Below are positions 26,660-35,272 of a stretch of DNA of 64,000 nt, piece after piece (position 1 is the stretch's first letter; each line of letters begins with the position of its first letter). The notes below the pieces were generated by a model, which saw nothing but the letters and a program-made list of their open reading frames with translations, searched no databases and was not told where the DNA came from. The DNA is taken from positions 682,001 to 746,000 of the forward strand of contig CAVSLN010000013.1 of the NCBI GenBank assembly GCA_963728855.1, in the 5' to 3' direction. The position numbers and the translations under genes are program-made. Source of the DNA: AC-43 sp963728855 (GTDB lineage Bacteria > Actinomycetota > Actinomycetes > Mycobacteriales > Micromonosporaceae).

Positions 26660-26689
26660 GGGCCCCGGCGGTGTGGCAACACCGGCCCG
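26660..26689 (+). promoter_or_regulatory. Leader stem-loop upstream of the gene at 26720
   Basis: CGGTGT-GGCA-ACACCG stem within complementary GGGCC/GGCCC flanks, followed by CCTTGATC and GGGAGGA. It resembles the leader at 25469 in sequence and layout. Confidence 0.5.
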
Positions 26690-26719
26690 GAGCCCTTGAT
26701 CGGGAGGAGTCCCCGACCC

Positions 26720-27112
26720 ATGAGCACCCTATCCACCCGCATCGTGAAGGCGTTACCGGACTGGGCGTGGCTGGCCAGCCACTACCTGCCGGTACTCACC
26801 ACCCGCGGCCGGATCGCGCTGAAGGTCGACGAGGCCGAGTCCCGCGGCGCCCGCGACGCGTACCGGTTCGTGGCCGAGCACCCGAACTTCGGCTACGCGA
26901 CCATCTCCGACGACACGGCGGCGCTGGCCTCCCGCATCGACGCGAAGGTGAAGGCCGGCGTGATCGGCGCCGAGCAGCTGCACGCCGTCCGGGACATCGC
27001 CGCGCGCATCGAGGCGGGGCCGTCCCCTGTGGCCCGGCCGGCGAGGCACCGGTACACGGTCCGCACCACCTCGACGGGCGCGATGCTGCGCGCGGTCGGC
27101 GGCGCGGCATGA
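26720..27112 (+). CDS. Hypothetical protein
   Basis: 130 residues, mainly helical (LPDWAWLASHYLPVLTTRG; TAALASRIDAKVKAGVIGAEQLHAVRDIA in two pieces), with a basic, Arg/Thr-rich C-terminus. No family recognised. GGGAGGA precedes the ATG. Its stop overlaps the start of the sigma-factor gene (ATGA), so the two are translationally coupled. Confidence 0.55.
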   Translation: MSTLSTRIVKALPDWAWLASHYLPVLTTRGRIALKVDEAESRGARDAYRFVAEHPNFGYATISDDTAALASRIDAKVKAGVIGAEQLHAVRDIAARIEAGPSPVARPARHRYTVRTTSTGAMLRAVGGAA

Positions 27113-27654
27113 CCACTACGACCCTGACTCTCGCGCTGGACGCGGCCGCGTTCGCCCAGCTGTGGCGCGAACTGCGGGACGAACTCCGCGGCTACCTGTA
27201 CCGGCGCTGCCCGTGGGCGGCCGACGAGGTGCTGTCCGAGACGTTCGCCCGGGCCTGGGCGAAACGCCACACCTTCCGGCCCGAGGCGGGCACGCCCCGC
27301 TCCTGGCTGTTCCAGGTGGCCCGCAACGTGCTGACCGACCACCTCCGCTACGAGGGCTGCCGCCCGCTGGTGTTCGTCAACGCGTACACCGGCGAGGCGG
27401 CCGCCGACCACACCGACCACGCCGCGCGCACGGTGGAGCGGCTCACGGTGTGGGCGGCGCTGGCCGGGCTGCCCGACCACTACCGCCGGGTCCTCACCCT
27501 GCGGTTCCTGCTCGATCTCGACGTCCCCGCGGTGGCCGCCCTGCTCGGGGTGCCCGCCGGGACCGTCAAGTCCATGACCTACCGGGCCGCCCGGGCGTTG
27601 TCCATCGCGCTCGCCGAGCCCGGGCAGCCCATCACGAGGAGGGCGGGCCTGTGA
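27109..27654 (+). CDS. ECF-type RNA polymerase sigma factor
   Basis: 181 residues. Region 2 spans about 15-85 (LRGYLYRRCPWAADEVLSET, then TPRSWLFQVARNVLTDHLR) and region 4 about 105-165 (LAGLPDHYRRVLTLRFLLDL, DVPAVAALLGVPAGTVKSMT). The length and lack of a region 3 make it an ECF (group IV) sigma factor. It sits in a string of overlapping genes of the transfer module (27109-28966), with no recognisable anti-sigma factor next to it. It may direct transcription of element genes, an unusual but known strategy in conjugative elements. Confidence 0.85.
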   Translation: MTTTTLTLALDAAAFAQLWRELRDELRGYLYRRCPWAADEVLSETFARAWAKRHTFRPEAGTPRSWLFQVARNVLTDHLRYEGCRPLVFVNAYTGEAAADHTDHAARTVERLTVWAALAGLPDHYRRVLTLRFLLDLDVPAVAALLGVPAGTVKSMTYRAARALSIALAEPGQPITRRAGL

Positions 27655-27884
27655 CCGCCATGGCCAGCGACCGCGCCTGGCAGCTCGCCGACGCCATCGA
27701 GCGGATGGTCGACCGCTACGGCCAGGCCGAGCGGGACGCCGCGCACGCGTTTTCCCGCCACCTCGTGTACCGGCGGCCGGAAGACCTCGCCGAGAGGCAG
27801 CGCCACGACCGGGCCGCGCGCCGGCAGTACCGGGCGATGCAGCGGCTGATCCGGGCCCTGCGCGACTGCGAGGTGCCCCGGTGA
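27651..27884 (+). CDS. Small Arg-rich hypothetical protein
   Basis: 77 residues, highly charged helix (QLADAIERMVDRYGQAERDA; RQRHDRAARRQYRAMQRLIR). The GTG at 27651 overlaps the sigma-factor stop. No family is recognised. The position directly after the sigma gene would suit a sigma-interacting protein but there is no sequence evidence. Confidence 0.5.
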   Translation: MTAMASDRAWQLADAIERMVDRYGQAERDAAHAFSRHLVYRRPEDLAERQRHDRAARRQYRAMQRLIRALRDCEVPR

Positions 27885-28207
27885 CCGCCCGCCACGCCTG
27901 GCCGCATCCCGCGTGGTGCAGCCCGGCGGACTGCCGCGCCTACGCCGGCGGCGACTTCGAGCCGCTGCACCGGTCGCAGGCGGTCGTCTTCGACTCCGAC
28001 CGGCGGCAGGCCCTCGCCGTCTACCTCACCGAGCACGTCGACTACCCGGGCCAGCCGGACGTGGAGATCGTCTCCCTGCATGCGCCGGTCGTCGGCCCGG
28101 TGTGGCTCGTCGACGACGTGCTCGCCGAGCTGTCCATGCCGCTCAACGCCGCCTCCATCCTCGCCGATGTGCTGCGCCGCCTGATCCGGCAGGCGGCGAC
28201 CTCATGA
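27881..28207 (+). CDS. DUF6907-like hypothetical protein
   Basis: 108 residues. It begins with the small Cys-containing motif HPAWCSPADC, then a beta-rich stretch and a C-terminal helix (LSMPLNAASILADVLRRLIR), the plan of DUF6907 proteins common in Streptomyces mobile elements. Two relatives of the motif occur later in the same module (35512 HLC type, 37658 HPAWC). The GTG overlaps the preceding stop. Confidence 0.6.
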   Translation: MTARHAWPHPAWCSPADCRAYAGGDFEPLHRSQAVVFDSDRRQALAVYLTEHVDYPGQPDVEIVSLHAPVVGPVWLVDDVLAELSMPLNAASILADVLRRLIRQAATS

Positions 28208-28440
28208 CCCGCCGCCTGCTCCTGCTCGCCACGGCCGCGCTGCTCGCGGCCGGGTGTGCCCCCGACCACGGCACCGTCACCCGTACGTGGTCGTCGTACA
28301 GCTCCGGCAAGTGGACGTACACGCTGTGCGCGAAGGACGACAAGGGCGCCGAGGGCTGCGAGACGGTCCCGGTTGGCACCTTCATCGCCTGTCACGCCGG
28401 GGACCGGTGGCCGGACTGCCAGGACTGGAGGCGGCCGTGA
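28204..28440 (+). CDS. Small lipoprotein
   Basis: 78 residues. RRLLLLATAALLAAGC is a complete lipoprotein signal with the lipobox Cys at residue 18. The mature 60 residues carry four cysteines (LCAKDDKG, CETVPVG, ACHAGDRW, DCQDW). The ATG overlaps the preceding stop by four bases. A surface lipoprotein in a transfer operon could serve in mating-pair recognition or entry exclusion (inference). Confidence 0.6.
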   Translation: MTRRLLLLATAALLAAGCAPDHGTVTRTWSSYSSGKWTYTLCAKDDKGAEGCETVPVGTFIACHAGDRWPDCQDWRRP

Positions 28441-28616
28441 AGATCCGCCTGTCCGGTACCGCCGACGAGTGCGAACAGGTGCTCGCGATCCTCCGCGAAC
28501 ATCTGGCGGTGCTCGACGTGTCCCGCCCGTATCCGAACCGGCCGCCGAGCCCGCTCCAGCGGGTCTACGTCGACGCCCAGATCCCCCGTACCGACGACGG
28601 AAGGACGAGCCGATGA
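28437..28616 (+). CDS. Very small hypothetical protein
   Basis: 59 residues: a ferredoxin-like beta-alpha-beta start (KIRLSGTADECEQVLAILRE) and a short basic tail. It overlaps both neighbours by four bases (GTGA and ATGA), so it is firmly in the operon. Function unknown. Confidence 0.5.
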   Translation: MKIRLSGTADECEQVLAILREHLAVLDVSRPYPNRPPSPLQRVYVDAQIPRTDDGRTSR

Positions 28617-28966
28617 GCGACTACTACACCCAGGTGGCGGGGACGCTGAACCGCCTCGCCGACGACTTCGCCGGCCTCGCCGGTCGGGACCTGGCCGACC
28701 TCGCCATCACGATCTACGTGCAGACCCGGGCCGACTCCGACGACGACAAGATCCGCACGGTGGACGCGGTGGCCAACACCCTGCTCGACGCCCCGGGTCA
28801 GCCCCGGCGGATGTCCGGCGGCGGCTACCACCACGACGCGCACGGCCGGTACGGCGCCGTGCAGGTGTCGGTGTTCGACTCGGTCACGGACCCGCAGCGG
28901 CGGGACTTGCAGGCCGAGCTGGACCGGTTGCGGGCCGAGAACGAGCACCTGCGGGGCCAGTCGTGA
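28613..28966 (+). CDS. Hypothetical protein with C-terminal coiled coil
   Basis: 117 residues. An N-terminal helical part (LNRLADDFAGLAGRDLADLA), a central His/Gly-rich segment (GGGYHHDAHGRYG) and a C-terminal leucine-rich heptad helix (LQAELDRLRAENEHLRG). Overlaps the DUF2637 gene start by four bases. No family recognised. Confidence 0.5.
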   Translation: MSDYYTQVAGTLNRLADDFAGLAGRDLADLAITIYVQTRADSDDDKIRTVDAVANTLLDAPGQPRRMSGGGYHHDAHGRYGAVQVSVFDSVTDPQRRDLQAELDRLRAENEHLRGQS

Positions 28967-30072
28967 CCGCCCGGGTGACCGGCCGTACCGCCGACGTGCT
29001 CGGCACCGCCTTCTACGGCGGCGTGGCCGCGGTCGCGCTGGCCGGGCAGACCACGGCCGCCGTGGCGTGGCTGCACTGGCCGGTCGAGTTCGCGCTCCCG
29101 GCCGTCGCGCTGCTCGAACTGGGCGGCATCGTGCTCGCCGCCCGCTCCGACTTCCGCCGGCGCCTCGGCGAGCAGGCCATCGCCGCCCGGGCCCTGTCCG
29201 CCGCCGTGGCCGTGTTCGCCGTGGTGTTCAACTGGCTCGGGCATGCCAGCCACCTGCAGGGCGGCTTCTACGCGGGCATGTCCGCCCTGGGCTACCTGGT
29301 GTGGCTGATCCAGGCCGGGGAGCGCCGCCGCGACCACCTGCGGGCAGCCGGGAAGCTCCCGCCTACCCCGCCGGTGTACGGGTGGGCGCGTTGGCTTCGC
29401 CGGCCCGCCCAGACCGCGCAGGCACGCGCCCTGGCCCTCGCCGAAGGGCTGGACCTGTACGGGTCGCTTGCGGCCGTACAGCGGGCGCGTCAGGCCGAGC
29501 AGGAAGCCGCGCGGCAGCGTCGCCGGCAGGCCGCGATCGCCGAGGTACTCCGGCGGAAGGTGTCCGCGTCGGCCGACAAGCTCACGGCGGAGATCGCCAC
29601 CACCGTGTACGACCTCGACGAGATCGCCGCTCGGCTCGCCGCGACCGCCGACTACGACGGGTTGACGGCGCTGATCGGTGCGGACCTCGCGCCGGGCCGG
29701 CTGCTCGCCGCCGAGCCGGACACGACCGCTTCCGGGCCGCCCACGGTGCCGCTGTCCGCCCACGTTCCGGCGGTCGTGGTGTCCGGGGTGCGGCGCGCGC
29801 TGACCGCCACCGCGTACGCCGACGGGGCGGACAGCCGACCGGACACGCGGGCGGACAGCGGACCGGACAGCACGGCGGACAAGCCGGCACCCCGGAAGCG
29901 GACACCAGCCCGGACAGCGGGGCGGACACCGAAGGCGGACATCGCGACCGCCGCCCGGCGGCTACGCGACCGGCACCCCGAGTGGCAGGTGGCGGACATC
30001 GCTCGCCGGCTCGGCGTCACCGACCGCACGGTGCGGCGGCACCTCAACGGCAGCACCCCGACCTCCGGGTGA
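28963..30072 (+). CDS. DUF2637 membrane protein with C-terminal helix-turn-helix (Spd-like)
   Basis: 369 residues. The N-terminal 120 residues hold about four membrane helices in the DUF2637 pattern (VAALAGQTTAAVAWLHWPVE region and VFNWLGHASHLQGGFYAGMS). A helical cytoplasmic section and a Pro/Asp/Arg low-complexity linker follow, and the last 45 residues are a helix-turn-helix (PEWQVADIARRLGVTDRTVR). DUF2637 proteins accompany TraB in actinobacterial plasmids and integrative elements, where such genes are called spd and take part in intramycelial plasmid spreading. That role is assigned by family and context. Confidence 0.8.
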   Translation: MTARVTGRTADVLGTAFYGGVAAVALAGQTTAAVAWLHWPVEFALPAVALLELGGIVLAARSDFRRRLGEQAIAARALSAAVAVFAVVFNWLGHASHLQGGFYAGMSALGYLVWLIQAGERRRDHLRAAGKLPPTPPVYGWARWLRRPAQTAQARALALAEGLDLYGSLAAVQRARQAEQEAARQRRRQAAIAEVLRRKVSASADKLTAEIATTVYDLDEIAARLAATADYDGLTALIGADLAPGRLLAAEPDTTASGPPTVPLSAHVPAVVVSGVRRALTATAYADGADSRPDTRADSGPDSTADKPAPRKRTPARTAGRTPKADIATAARRLRDRHPEWQVADIARRLGVTDRTVRRHLNGSTPTSG

Positions 30073-30116
30073 CCGCAGTCGGGCCGGAACGTTCGCGTAC
30101 CGGCCCGGCCGCGGTC
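30071..30116 (+). promoter_or_regulatory. Intercistronic stem-loop
   Basis: GGGCCGG / CCGGCCC (30081-30087 with 30100-30106) extended by GACCGC / GCGGTC arms. It lies between the DUF2637 stop and the AAGGGAG ribosome site of the gene at 30150. Confidence 0.55.
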
Positions 30117-30149
30117 GCCACGGCGGCGATCAGAAGGGAGCGCAACGAA

Positions 30150-30503
30150 ATGGGCCTGGTCAGCAAGGACCCCAACAAGGGCTGGGGCGGCAACAGCGAC
30201 CGGTGCGTCATCACCGGCGCGGAGGCGACCGGCACGAGCAGGACGCTGTTCGGCGGACGTGTGAAGACCGGTGAGGCCATCAACGGCGAGAGCAGCAGCG
30301 TTCCGACGCGGGAGGACGCCGACCGGCTCGCCTCCGAGTTGCCCGCCGACCGCACCGGATGGGACGGCGGACCGCTGGGCGACGTCGACCGGCGGCTCTA
30401 CGGGCTGCGGGAGTCCGGGTACGACGGCTGGATCGACCAGGACGGGTACCCGTGCGACGGGCCGACCTTCGTCCGTACCGACGACGTAGACGAGGCGTCG
30501 TGA
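30150..30503 (+). CDS. Hypothetical protein
   Basis: 117 residues. Starts VSKDPNKGWGGNSDRCVITG; the C-terminal 50 residues are acidic and aromatic (SGYDGWIDQDGYPCDGPTF). No membrane segment. It overlaps the VirD4-like gene by four bases. Not recognised. Confidence 0.5.
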   Translation: MGLVSKDPNKGWGGNSDRCVITGAEATGTSRTLFGGRVKTGEAINGESSSVPTREDADRLASELPADRTGWDGGPLGDVDRRLYGLRESGYDGWIDQDGYPCDGPTFVRTDDVDEAS

Positions 30504-32173
30504 CCGCCCGGACGTTCCACCGGCGCACCTTCGCCGCCGGCCTCCTCGCCGCCCCGGCGGGCCTGCTCGCCGCCGGCACCGGGCATGTGCTGCCCGGCGC
30601 TGTGCTGACCGCCGCGGGGCTCGCCGCGGCCGGGCTGCCCGTGTGGCTGCGGGCCCGGCCGGGTGCCGCGACGAGCGCGGTGATCGCCCGGTACGACCGG
30701 CACGCCGGCCGCCATGCGGGCACCGCGTCCCGCGTCGACATCCTGCGCACCTCGTCCACCTGGGCGATGCGCCGCAAGGCCGCGATCCTGCGGCCGTCGC
30801 TGCGGGCCGTGTCGTGGCCGGACCGGTGGCGCGCGCCGGTCTTGTCGTACGCCGTGCCGCTGTGCACCGTCGGTGGACAGACGGTGTGGACCACGGCGGA
30901 AGAGTCGACGCTGCGGGTCGGCATTCCCGGCACCGGGAAGACGGCCGAGCTGGCGTGCCGCGTGATCGACGCCCCCGGCGGAGTCGTCGTCACCTCGACG
31001 GCAGCCGACCTGTACGAGCTGACCGCGACGCTGCGCCGCCGCCGCGGTCCCGTGGCGGTGTTCAACCCGGGCGGGCTCGGCCGGGTGCCGTCCACGCTGC
31101 GCTGGTCGCCCCTGGCCGGCTGCCAGGACCCCGCGACCGCAGCCAGGCGGGCTGTGGACCTGATGGGCCCGGCGCCGGCCGGGTCGGAAGGCGAACGCTG
31201 GGCCGTCCAGGGGCGCCGTGTCCTGGCGGTGCTGCTGCACGCCGCCGCGCTCGGCAACCACCGGATGCGGGACGTGGCCGCGTGGGTGGCAAACCCGGAC
31301 GCCGGGCGGGTCGACATCCTGGCCGCGCTCGCTGACTCGCCGCAGCCGTACGAGCAGCGGCGGGCCGCCGAGCAGGCCATCGCCACCACCCCCCGTACCC
31401 GCGACGGGATCATGCTCGCGATCGCGCCGGCGCTCGCCTGGGTGACCCTGCCCGCCGCGGCGGCGGTCGGCGACCCGACCGGGACGCCCGGTTCACGGTG
31501 GCGGACCTGACCGACCGGGCCGGGGCGCTGTATCTGCTCGGCGACGATGACGGCACGGTGGCGCCGCTGGTCGGTGCCTTGGTGGCGGAGGTCGCGCACC
31601 AGGCGCGGGCGACCGCGGCGAGTAGGCCCGGCGGGCGCCTCGACCCCGGCCTGACGATGTGCTTGGACGAGATCGCGCTGGTCTGCCCGACGCCGCTCGA
31701 CCGGTGGATGGCGGAGCTACGGAAGCGGTCGATCGTCATCCACGCGGCGTGCCAGGGGCTGGGCCAGTTGCGGCAGCGGTGGGGCGACAACGGCGCCAGC
31801 ATGATTCTCAACTCCGCGGCGGCGGTGCTGGTCTTCGGCGGCTGCAAGGACGCCCAGGACTTGGCCCTGTTCACGGACCTTGCCGGGCACCGTGACGAGC
31901 CGGTCCACACCCGCGACGGCGACGGCCGGATCACGTCCACCACCACCCGGCGGGTACCGGTCATCGTCCGCGATGCTCGCCGGCCTCGCCAACCACCGGG
32001 CGTTGCTCATCCGCCGGGGCATGCCGGTCGCGCTGGCCAAGACGCCGGTCGCGTGGAAGCGCCGCGACGTGCGGCGGGCCACCACAGCGCAGGCGCGGGT
32101 GGTGCGCGCCGCCGAGCAGGCCGCAGCCCGGGGCGCCGCCAAGACTCGGGCCACCGAGCCCGCGAACGCCTGA
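30500..32173 (+). pseudogene. VirD4/TraG-like conjugative ATPase, two frame changes
   Basis: The first 330 residues have two N-terminal membrane helices (AAGLLAAPAGLLAAGTGHVL) and a Walker A LRVGIPGTGKTAELACRV, then VFNPGGLGRVPSTLRWSPL, typical of type IV coupling-protein ATPases. The frame is lost near 31480; RFTVADLTDRAGALYLLGDD, the Walker-B-like LTMCLDEIAL and HAACQGLGQLRQRW continue in a second frame, and LAGLANHRALLIRRGMPVAL in a third to 32173. Two single-base changes of opposite sign would restore one protein of about 557 residues. They may be sequencing errors, since sense is kept throughout. The gene belongs to the tightly packed transfer operon. Confidence 0.7.
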
Positions 32174-32198
32174 CCCAACCAGCAGACAGGAGACACAC

Positions 32199-32453
32199 GT
32201 GAGCAGCTACGACGACCACCCGGCCGTCAGCGGCGACGGCAACGGGTTCACGGTCCAGCGGGACGGCGCCGACTACCGCGTCCTGCCGAACGAGGCCATG
32301 GGCTGGGGCATCTACACCGGCCCGAACCTCGACCTCGTGTTCGGCGACAACGGCCCCGCGATCGGGTTCGGCGACGCCGACACCGCCATCGGTGCCCTGC
32401 TCGACGAGCCGCAGGCCGCCCAGACCACCGACACCGACGAAGACGGGATGTGA
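32199..32453 (+). CDS. Small acidic hypothetical protein
   Basis: 84 residues, Asp/Gly-rich, beta in character (FTVQRDGADYRVLPNEAMGW; YTGPNLDLVFGDNGPAIGFG). GTG start, with AGGAGACAC upstream. It overlaps the next gene by four bases. Function unknown. Confidence 0.5.
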   Translation: MSSYDDHPAVSGDGNGFTVQRDGADYRVLPNEAMGWGIYTGPNLDLVFGDNGPAIGFGDADTAIGALLDEPQAAQTTDTDEDGM

Positions 32454-32983
32454 ACCACATGGCAGACGCCACCGACCGGCCGTTGCACCTGCAAGGGCTG
32501 AACGACGACCAGGTGGGCCTGTACTACCGGATGTTGGAGCAGGTCAGCGCGACCAGTACGGACTACTGGACCACCCTGCGGGGGCTGGACGCGCCGGCCG
32601 CGGACAAGTACGCCGTCGCCGAGGCGCTCCACGACTGGCCGGCGCAACTGGAGTACGGCCCGCAGGCCGGGATCGACCCGTACAAGGGGAAGGTCGACAT
32701 GACCACCCTGAAGCGGGGCGACCAGTTCATCGGCCCCGACGAGCACACCCGCTACATCGTCACCACCCCGGCCAGCGAGCACGAGCACGGCTGGATCAAC
32801 GTGCGGAACCTGTCGATGCCCGACGAGGAAGCGGTACGTCGCGCGGAGCAGCCCGACGTGTACGGCCCCGACTCCCGCGGCGGCTTCTTCGCCTACTCGG
32901 TCCCGGTCTACGTCGAGCGCGTCGAGACCTCCGCCTCGACCAGCCAGCCGGCCGCCACGACGGACGACGTCGACGAAGCCTGA
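32450..32983 (+). CDS. Hypothetical protein
   Basis: 177 residues (or 174 from the ATG at 32459). The N-terminal part has helical LNDDQVGLYYRMLEQVSATS; the middle resembles a small beta domain (LKRGDQFIGPDEHTRYIVTT); the C-terminus is Ser/Thr/Ala-rich. Lies immediately before traB. No family recognised. Confidence 0.5.
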   Translation: MNHMADATDRPLHLQGLNDDQVGLYYRMLEQVSATSTDYWTTLRGLDAPAADKYAVAEALHDWPAQLEYGPQAGIDPYKGKVDMTTLKRGDQFIGPDEHTRYIVTTPASEHEHGWINVRNLSMPDEEAVRRAEQPDVYGPDSRGGFFAYSVPVYVERVETSASTSQPAATTDDVDEA

Positions 32984-32991
32984 CACCGCCC

Positions 32992-33032
32992 GGGGCGCGG
33001 CCATCCGGCCTGACAACCACCGGCCGCGCCCC
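32992..33032 (+). promoter_or_regulatory. Stem-loop in the traB leader
   Basis: Perfect 11-bp stem GGGGCGCGGCC / GGCCGCGCCCC around a 19-base loop, between the stop at 32983 and the traB ribosome site (AGGAGGA before 33074). Confidence 0.6.
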
Positions 33033-33073
33033 GGCCCTCCACACCCACAGCAGCGAGCAGGAGGACACCCAGG

Positions 33074-35116
33074 ATGGCAGAACAGCACCCGTACGAGCAG
33101 GACGACGCCGAAACCTTCGACGTCGTCTCGCCGCGTTTGGGTGGCCCCGTTGACCCGCCCGACGAGCACCGCACGTTGTACGCGAACGTTGTGCAGCGGC
33201 GCGACGAGCCGCTCCGGCCGATCGTGCCGGCCGAGTGGCGCAACCCCGACCAGCGGCGGCAGGTGCTGCGGTGGATGATCTGGTACGCCCGGTACCTGGC
33301 CAAGTTCCATGGCCTGCGGCTACCGCTGTACGCAGGTTGGACCGCGGTGTGGACCCCCGTCGGCGCCGCCCGCCTGATCAGTCGGCAGTTGCGCTGGTGG
33401 TGGCTGCTCGAACAGCACCAGCTGCGCCAGGACGCCGCGCGGCGCAACGACGTCGACGCGTACCTGAAGCTGCACCAGGAAGCCAAGGCCACCCGTGCGT
33501 GGCGCGGCAGCGTGCTGCTCGCCGAGGCCGTCGCCGTCACTGTCGGCGTGGTGTTGCTCGGCACCGTTGCCCCATGGTGGCTGGCGGTCGTCGCCGCCCT
33601 CGCCGTGGTGCCGGCCCTGGCCCGACTGGGCCGCCCCGCCGACAAGCCGATCATCCACCGGGTGTCGACCGGGCCGCAGTTCACCAAGCTCACCGGCGAC
33701 ATGGTGCGTACCGCGCTGGTCGCGCTCGGGATCTCCCGCATCAAGGAGCCCGGCGACCTGTCGTTTCCGCCGCCCGGCATCCACCGCGACGGGCCCGGCT
33801 GGCTGGCCCGCGTGAACCTGCCCGCCGGGGTCGAGGTCACGGAGGTACTCGAACGGCGCGGCCGGCTCTCCAGCGCGTTGCGGCTGCCCGTCGACCAGGT
33901 GTGGCCGACCGCCGGCCCGGAGCACGCCGGGCAGCTCGACCTGTGGGTCGGGTACCTGCCGTCGAGCAAGATGGGGCAGCCCCGCTGGTCGCTCGCGTCG
34001 CCGGCCGCGCGTACCAGCGTGTTCGACCTGCACGAGTTCGGCACCGACCAGCGGCAGCGGCCGGTGAAGACGGCGCTGTTCGCACAGAACTTCCTGGTGG
34101 GAGGCAGGCCCGGTAGTGGCAAGAGTTTCGGTGCCCGCACCCTCGCCACGATCGCGGCACTCGATCCCACCTGCGAACTGAAGATCGTCGAGTACAAGGG
34201 GACCGGGGACTTCCTGGACTTCGAGCCGCTGTGCTCCACGTACACGTGTGGGTTGGCCGACCAGGACTTCGCCACCGGCGCCCAGGTCCTCACGTGGGGG
34301 CTCGCCGAGGCCGAACGTCGCGGCGAGCGCATCCGCAAGGCGTACGAGCGGGGCGAGGCGCCCGAGCGGAAGGTCACACCGGAACTGGCCCGCGCGCCCG
34401 GGTCCGGCCTGCACCCGGTGTTCATCCTGATCGACGAGGCGCACGAACTGTTCGGCGACGACGAGCACGGCGCCGCGGCCAAGTCCGCCGCCATCCGGCT
34501 CGCCAAGCGCGGCCGGGCCCTCGGAATCACCCTCGTGATCTGCACCCAGATCCCCGACAAGGACTCCCTACCGACCGCGCTGACCCGCTGCATCGGCATC
34601 CGGTGGTGCATGGCCGTACCTGACCAGGTCGCCAACGACCAGATCTTGGGTACCGGGGCGTACAAGCGGGGCCTGACCGGCACCGCGTACCGGCCGATCC
34701 TCGACGCCGGGTGGGGCATCATGCTGGGCCTGGCCGAGCCGACCGCGGTCCGCTCCCAGTACCCGGACCCAACGACCGCGCAGGCGATCCTGGCCCGCGC
34801 GACCGCGCTACGCGGCGGCGCCCCGGTCGGTACGGACGTGGACGTGGTGCCCGGCCGGGACGTGCTCGACGACGTGCTGCACGTCTTCGCCCACCTCGGG
34901 CGGCCGGGCATCCAATGGGTGACCCTCGCGCAGATCCTCGGCGAGCAGCACCCGGAGGCGTATGCGGGCATCGGGCAGGACGCGCTGTCCGCCCTCGTGC
35001 GGGACAAGGCCGTGCCGAGCAAGGACGTGAAGGTCGACGGGGTGACCCTCAAGGGCTGCCGCCGCCAGGACGTCGAGGCCGCGATCCAGCGCCGGGAGAT
35101 CACCGATGGCAGGTAG
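33074..35116 (+). CDS. traB: FtsK/SpoIIIE-like DNA translocase, TraB-type conjugation protein
   Basis: 680 residues. Two membrane helices at about 145-180 (VLLAEAVAVTVGVVLLG and LAVVAALAVVPAL) precede an FtsK-type motor: Walker A VGGRPGSGKSFGAR at about 344, YKGTGDFLDF, Walker B FILIDEAHELFG at about 450 and ICTQIPDKDSLPTALTRCIG. The C-terminal 70 residues (IQWVTLAQILGE, GVTLKGCRRQDVEAAI) look like the winged-helix gamma domain that reads an 8-bp recognition sequence. By family, TraB forms a membrane hexamer that moves double-stranded DNA between mycelia without relaxase. Repeated 8-mers immediately after the gene are candidate recognition sites. It lacks the FtsK N-terminal four-helix anchor, so it is not the chromosomal FtsK. 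Confidence 0.88.
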   Translation: MAEQHPYEQDDAETFDVVSPRLGGPVDPPDEHRTLYANVVQRRDEPLRPIVPAEWRNPDQRRQVLRWMIWYARYLAKFHGLRLPLYAGWTAVWTPVGAARLISRQLRWWWLLEQHQLRQDAARRNDVDAYLKLHQEAKATRAWRGSVLLAEAVAVTVGVVLLGTVAPWWLAVVAALAVVPALARLGRPADKPIIHRVSTGPQFTKLTGDMVRTALVALGISRIKEPGDLSFPPPGIHRDGPGWLARVNLPAGVEVTEVLERRGRLSSALRLPVDQVWPTAGPEHAGQLDLWVGYLPSSKMGQPRWSLASPAARTSVFDLHEFGTDQRQRPVKTALFAQNFLVGGRPGSGKSFGARTLATIAALDPTCELKIVEYKGTGDFLDFEPLCSTYTCGLADQDFATGAQVLTWGLAEAERRGERIRKAYERGEAPERKVTPELARAPGSGLHPVFILIDEAHELFGDDEHGAAAKSAAIRLAKRGRALGITLVICTQIPDKDSLPTALTRCIGIRWCMAVPDQVANDQILGTGAYKRGLTGTAYRPILDAGWGIMLGLAEPTAVRSQYPDPTTAQAILARATALRGGAPVGTDVDVVPGRDVLDDVLHVFAHLGRPGIQWVTLAQILGEQHPEAYAGIGQDALSALVRDKAVPSKDVKVDGVTLKGCRRQDVEAAIQRREITDGR

Positions 35117-35272
35117 CGGCCCGCACGAAGGTAGCGGCACCGCTACCAGCACCCGCTACCGGGCTGACCTGCGCAAACCCGCCCGGGTAGCGGGTGGCCC
35201 CACCCCCGCCACACGCACCGAAACCCGCCGCTGGAGGCATGTCCCGTGACCCTGCTCGCCGCTACCGCTACC
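35112..35272. repeat. Seven-copy GGTAGCGG cluster: candidate clt / TraB recognition sequences
   Basis: GGTAGCGG occurs at 35112, 35130 and 35186 on the plus strand and as CCGCTACC at 35140, 35153, 35259 and 35265 (the last two overlap by two bases). The first copy spans the traB stop codon and the last lie at the start of the next gene. In studied Streptomyces plasmids the cis-acting transfer locus consists of plasmid-specific 8-bp repeats next to traB, which this matches in unit size and position. Function here is inference. Confidence 0.7.

Noticed and set aside
32908..35103. Minus-strand frame of about 730 codons opposite traB
   Set aside because: Ser/Arg-rich shadow of traB; the plus strand has Walker motifs and a ribosome site.
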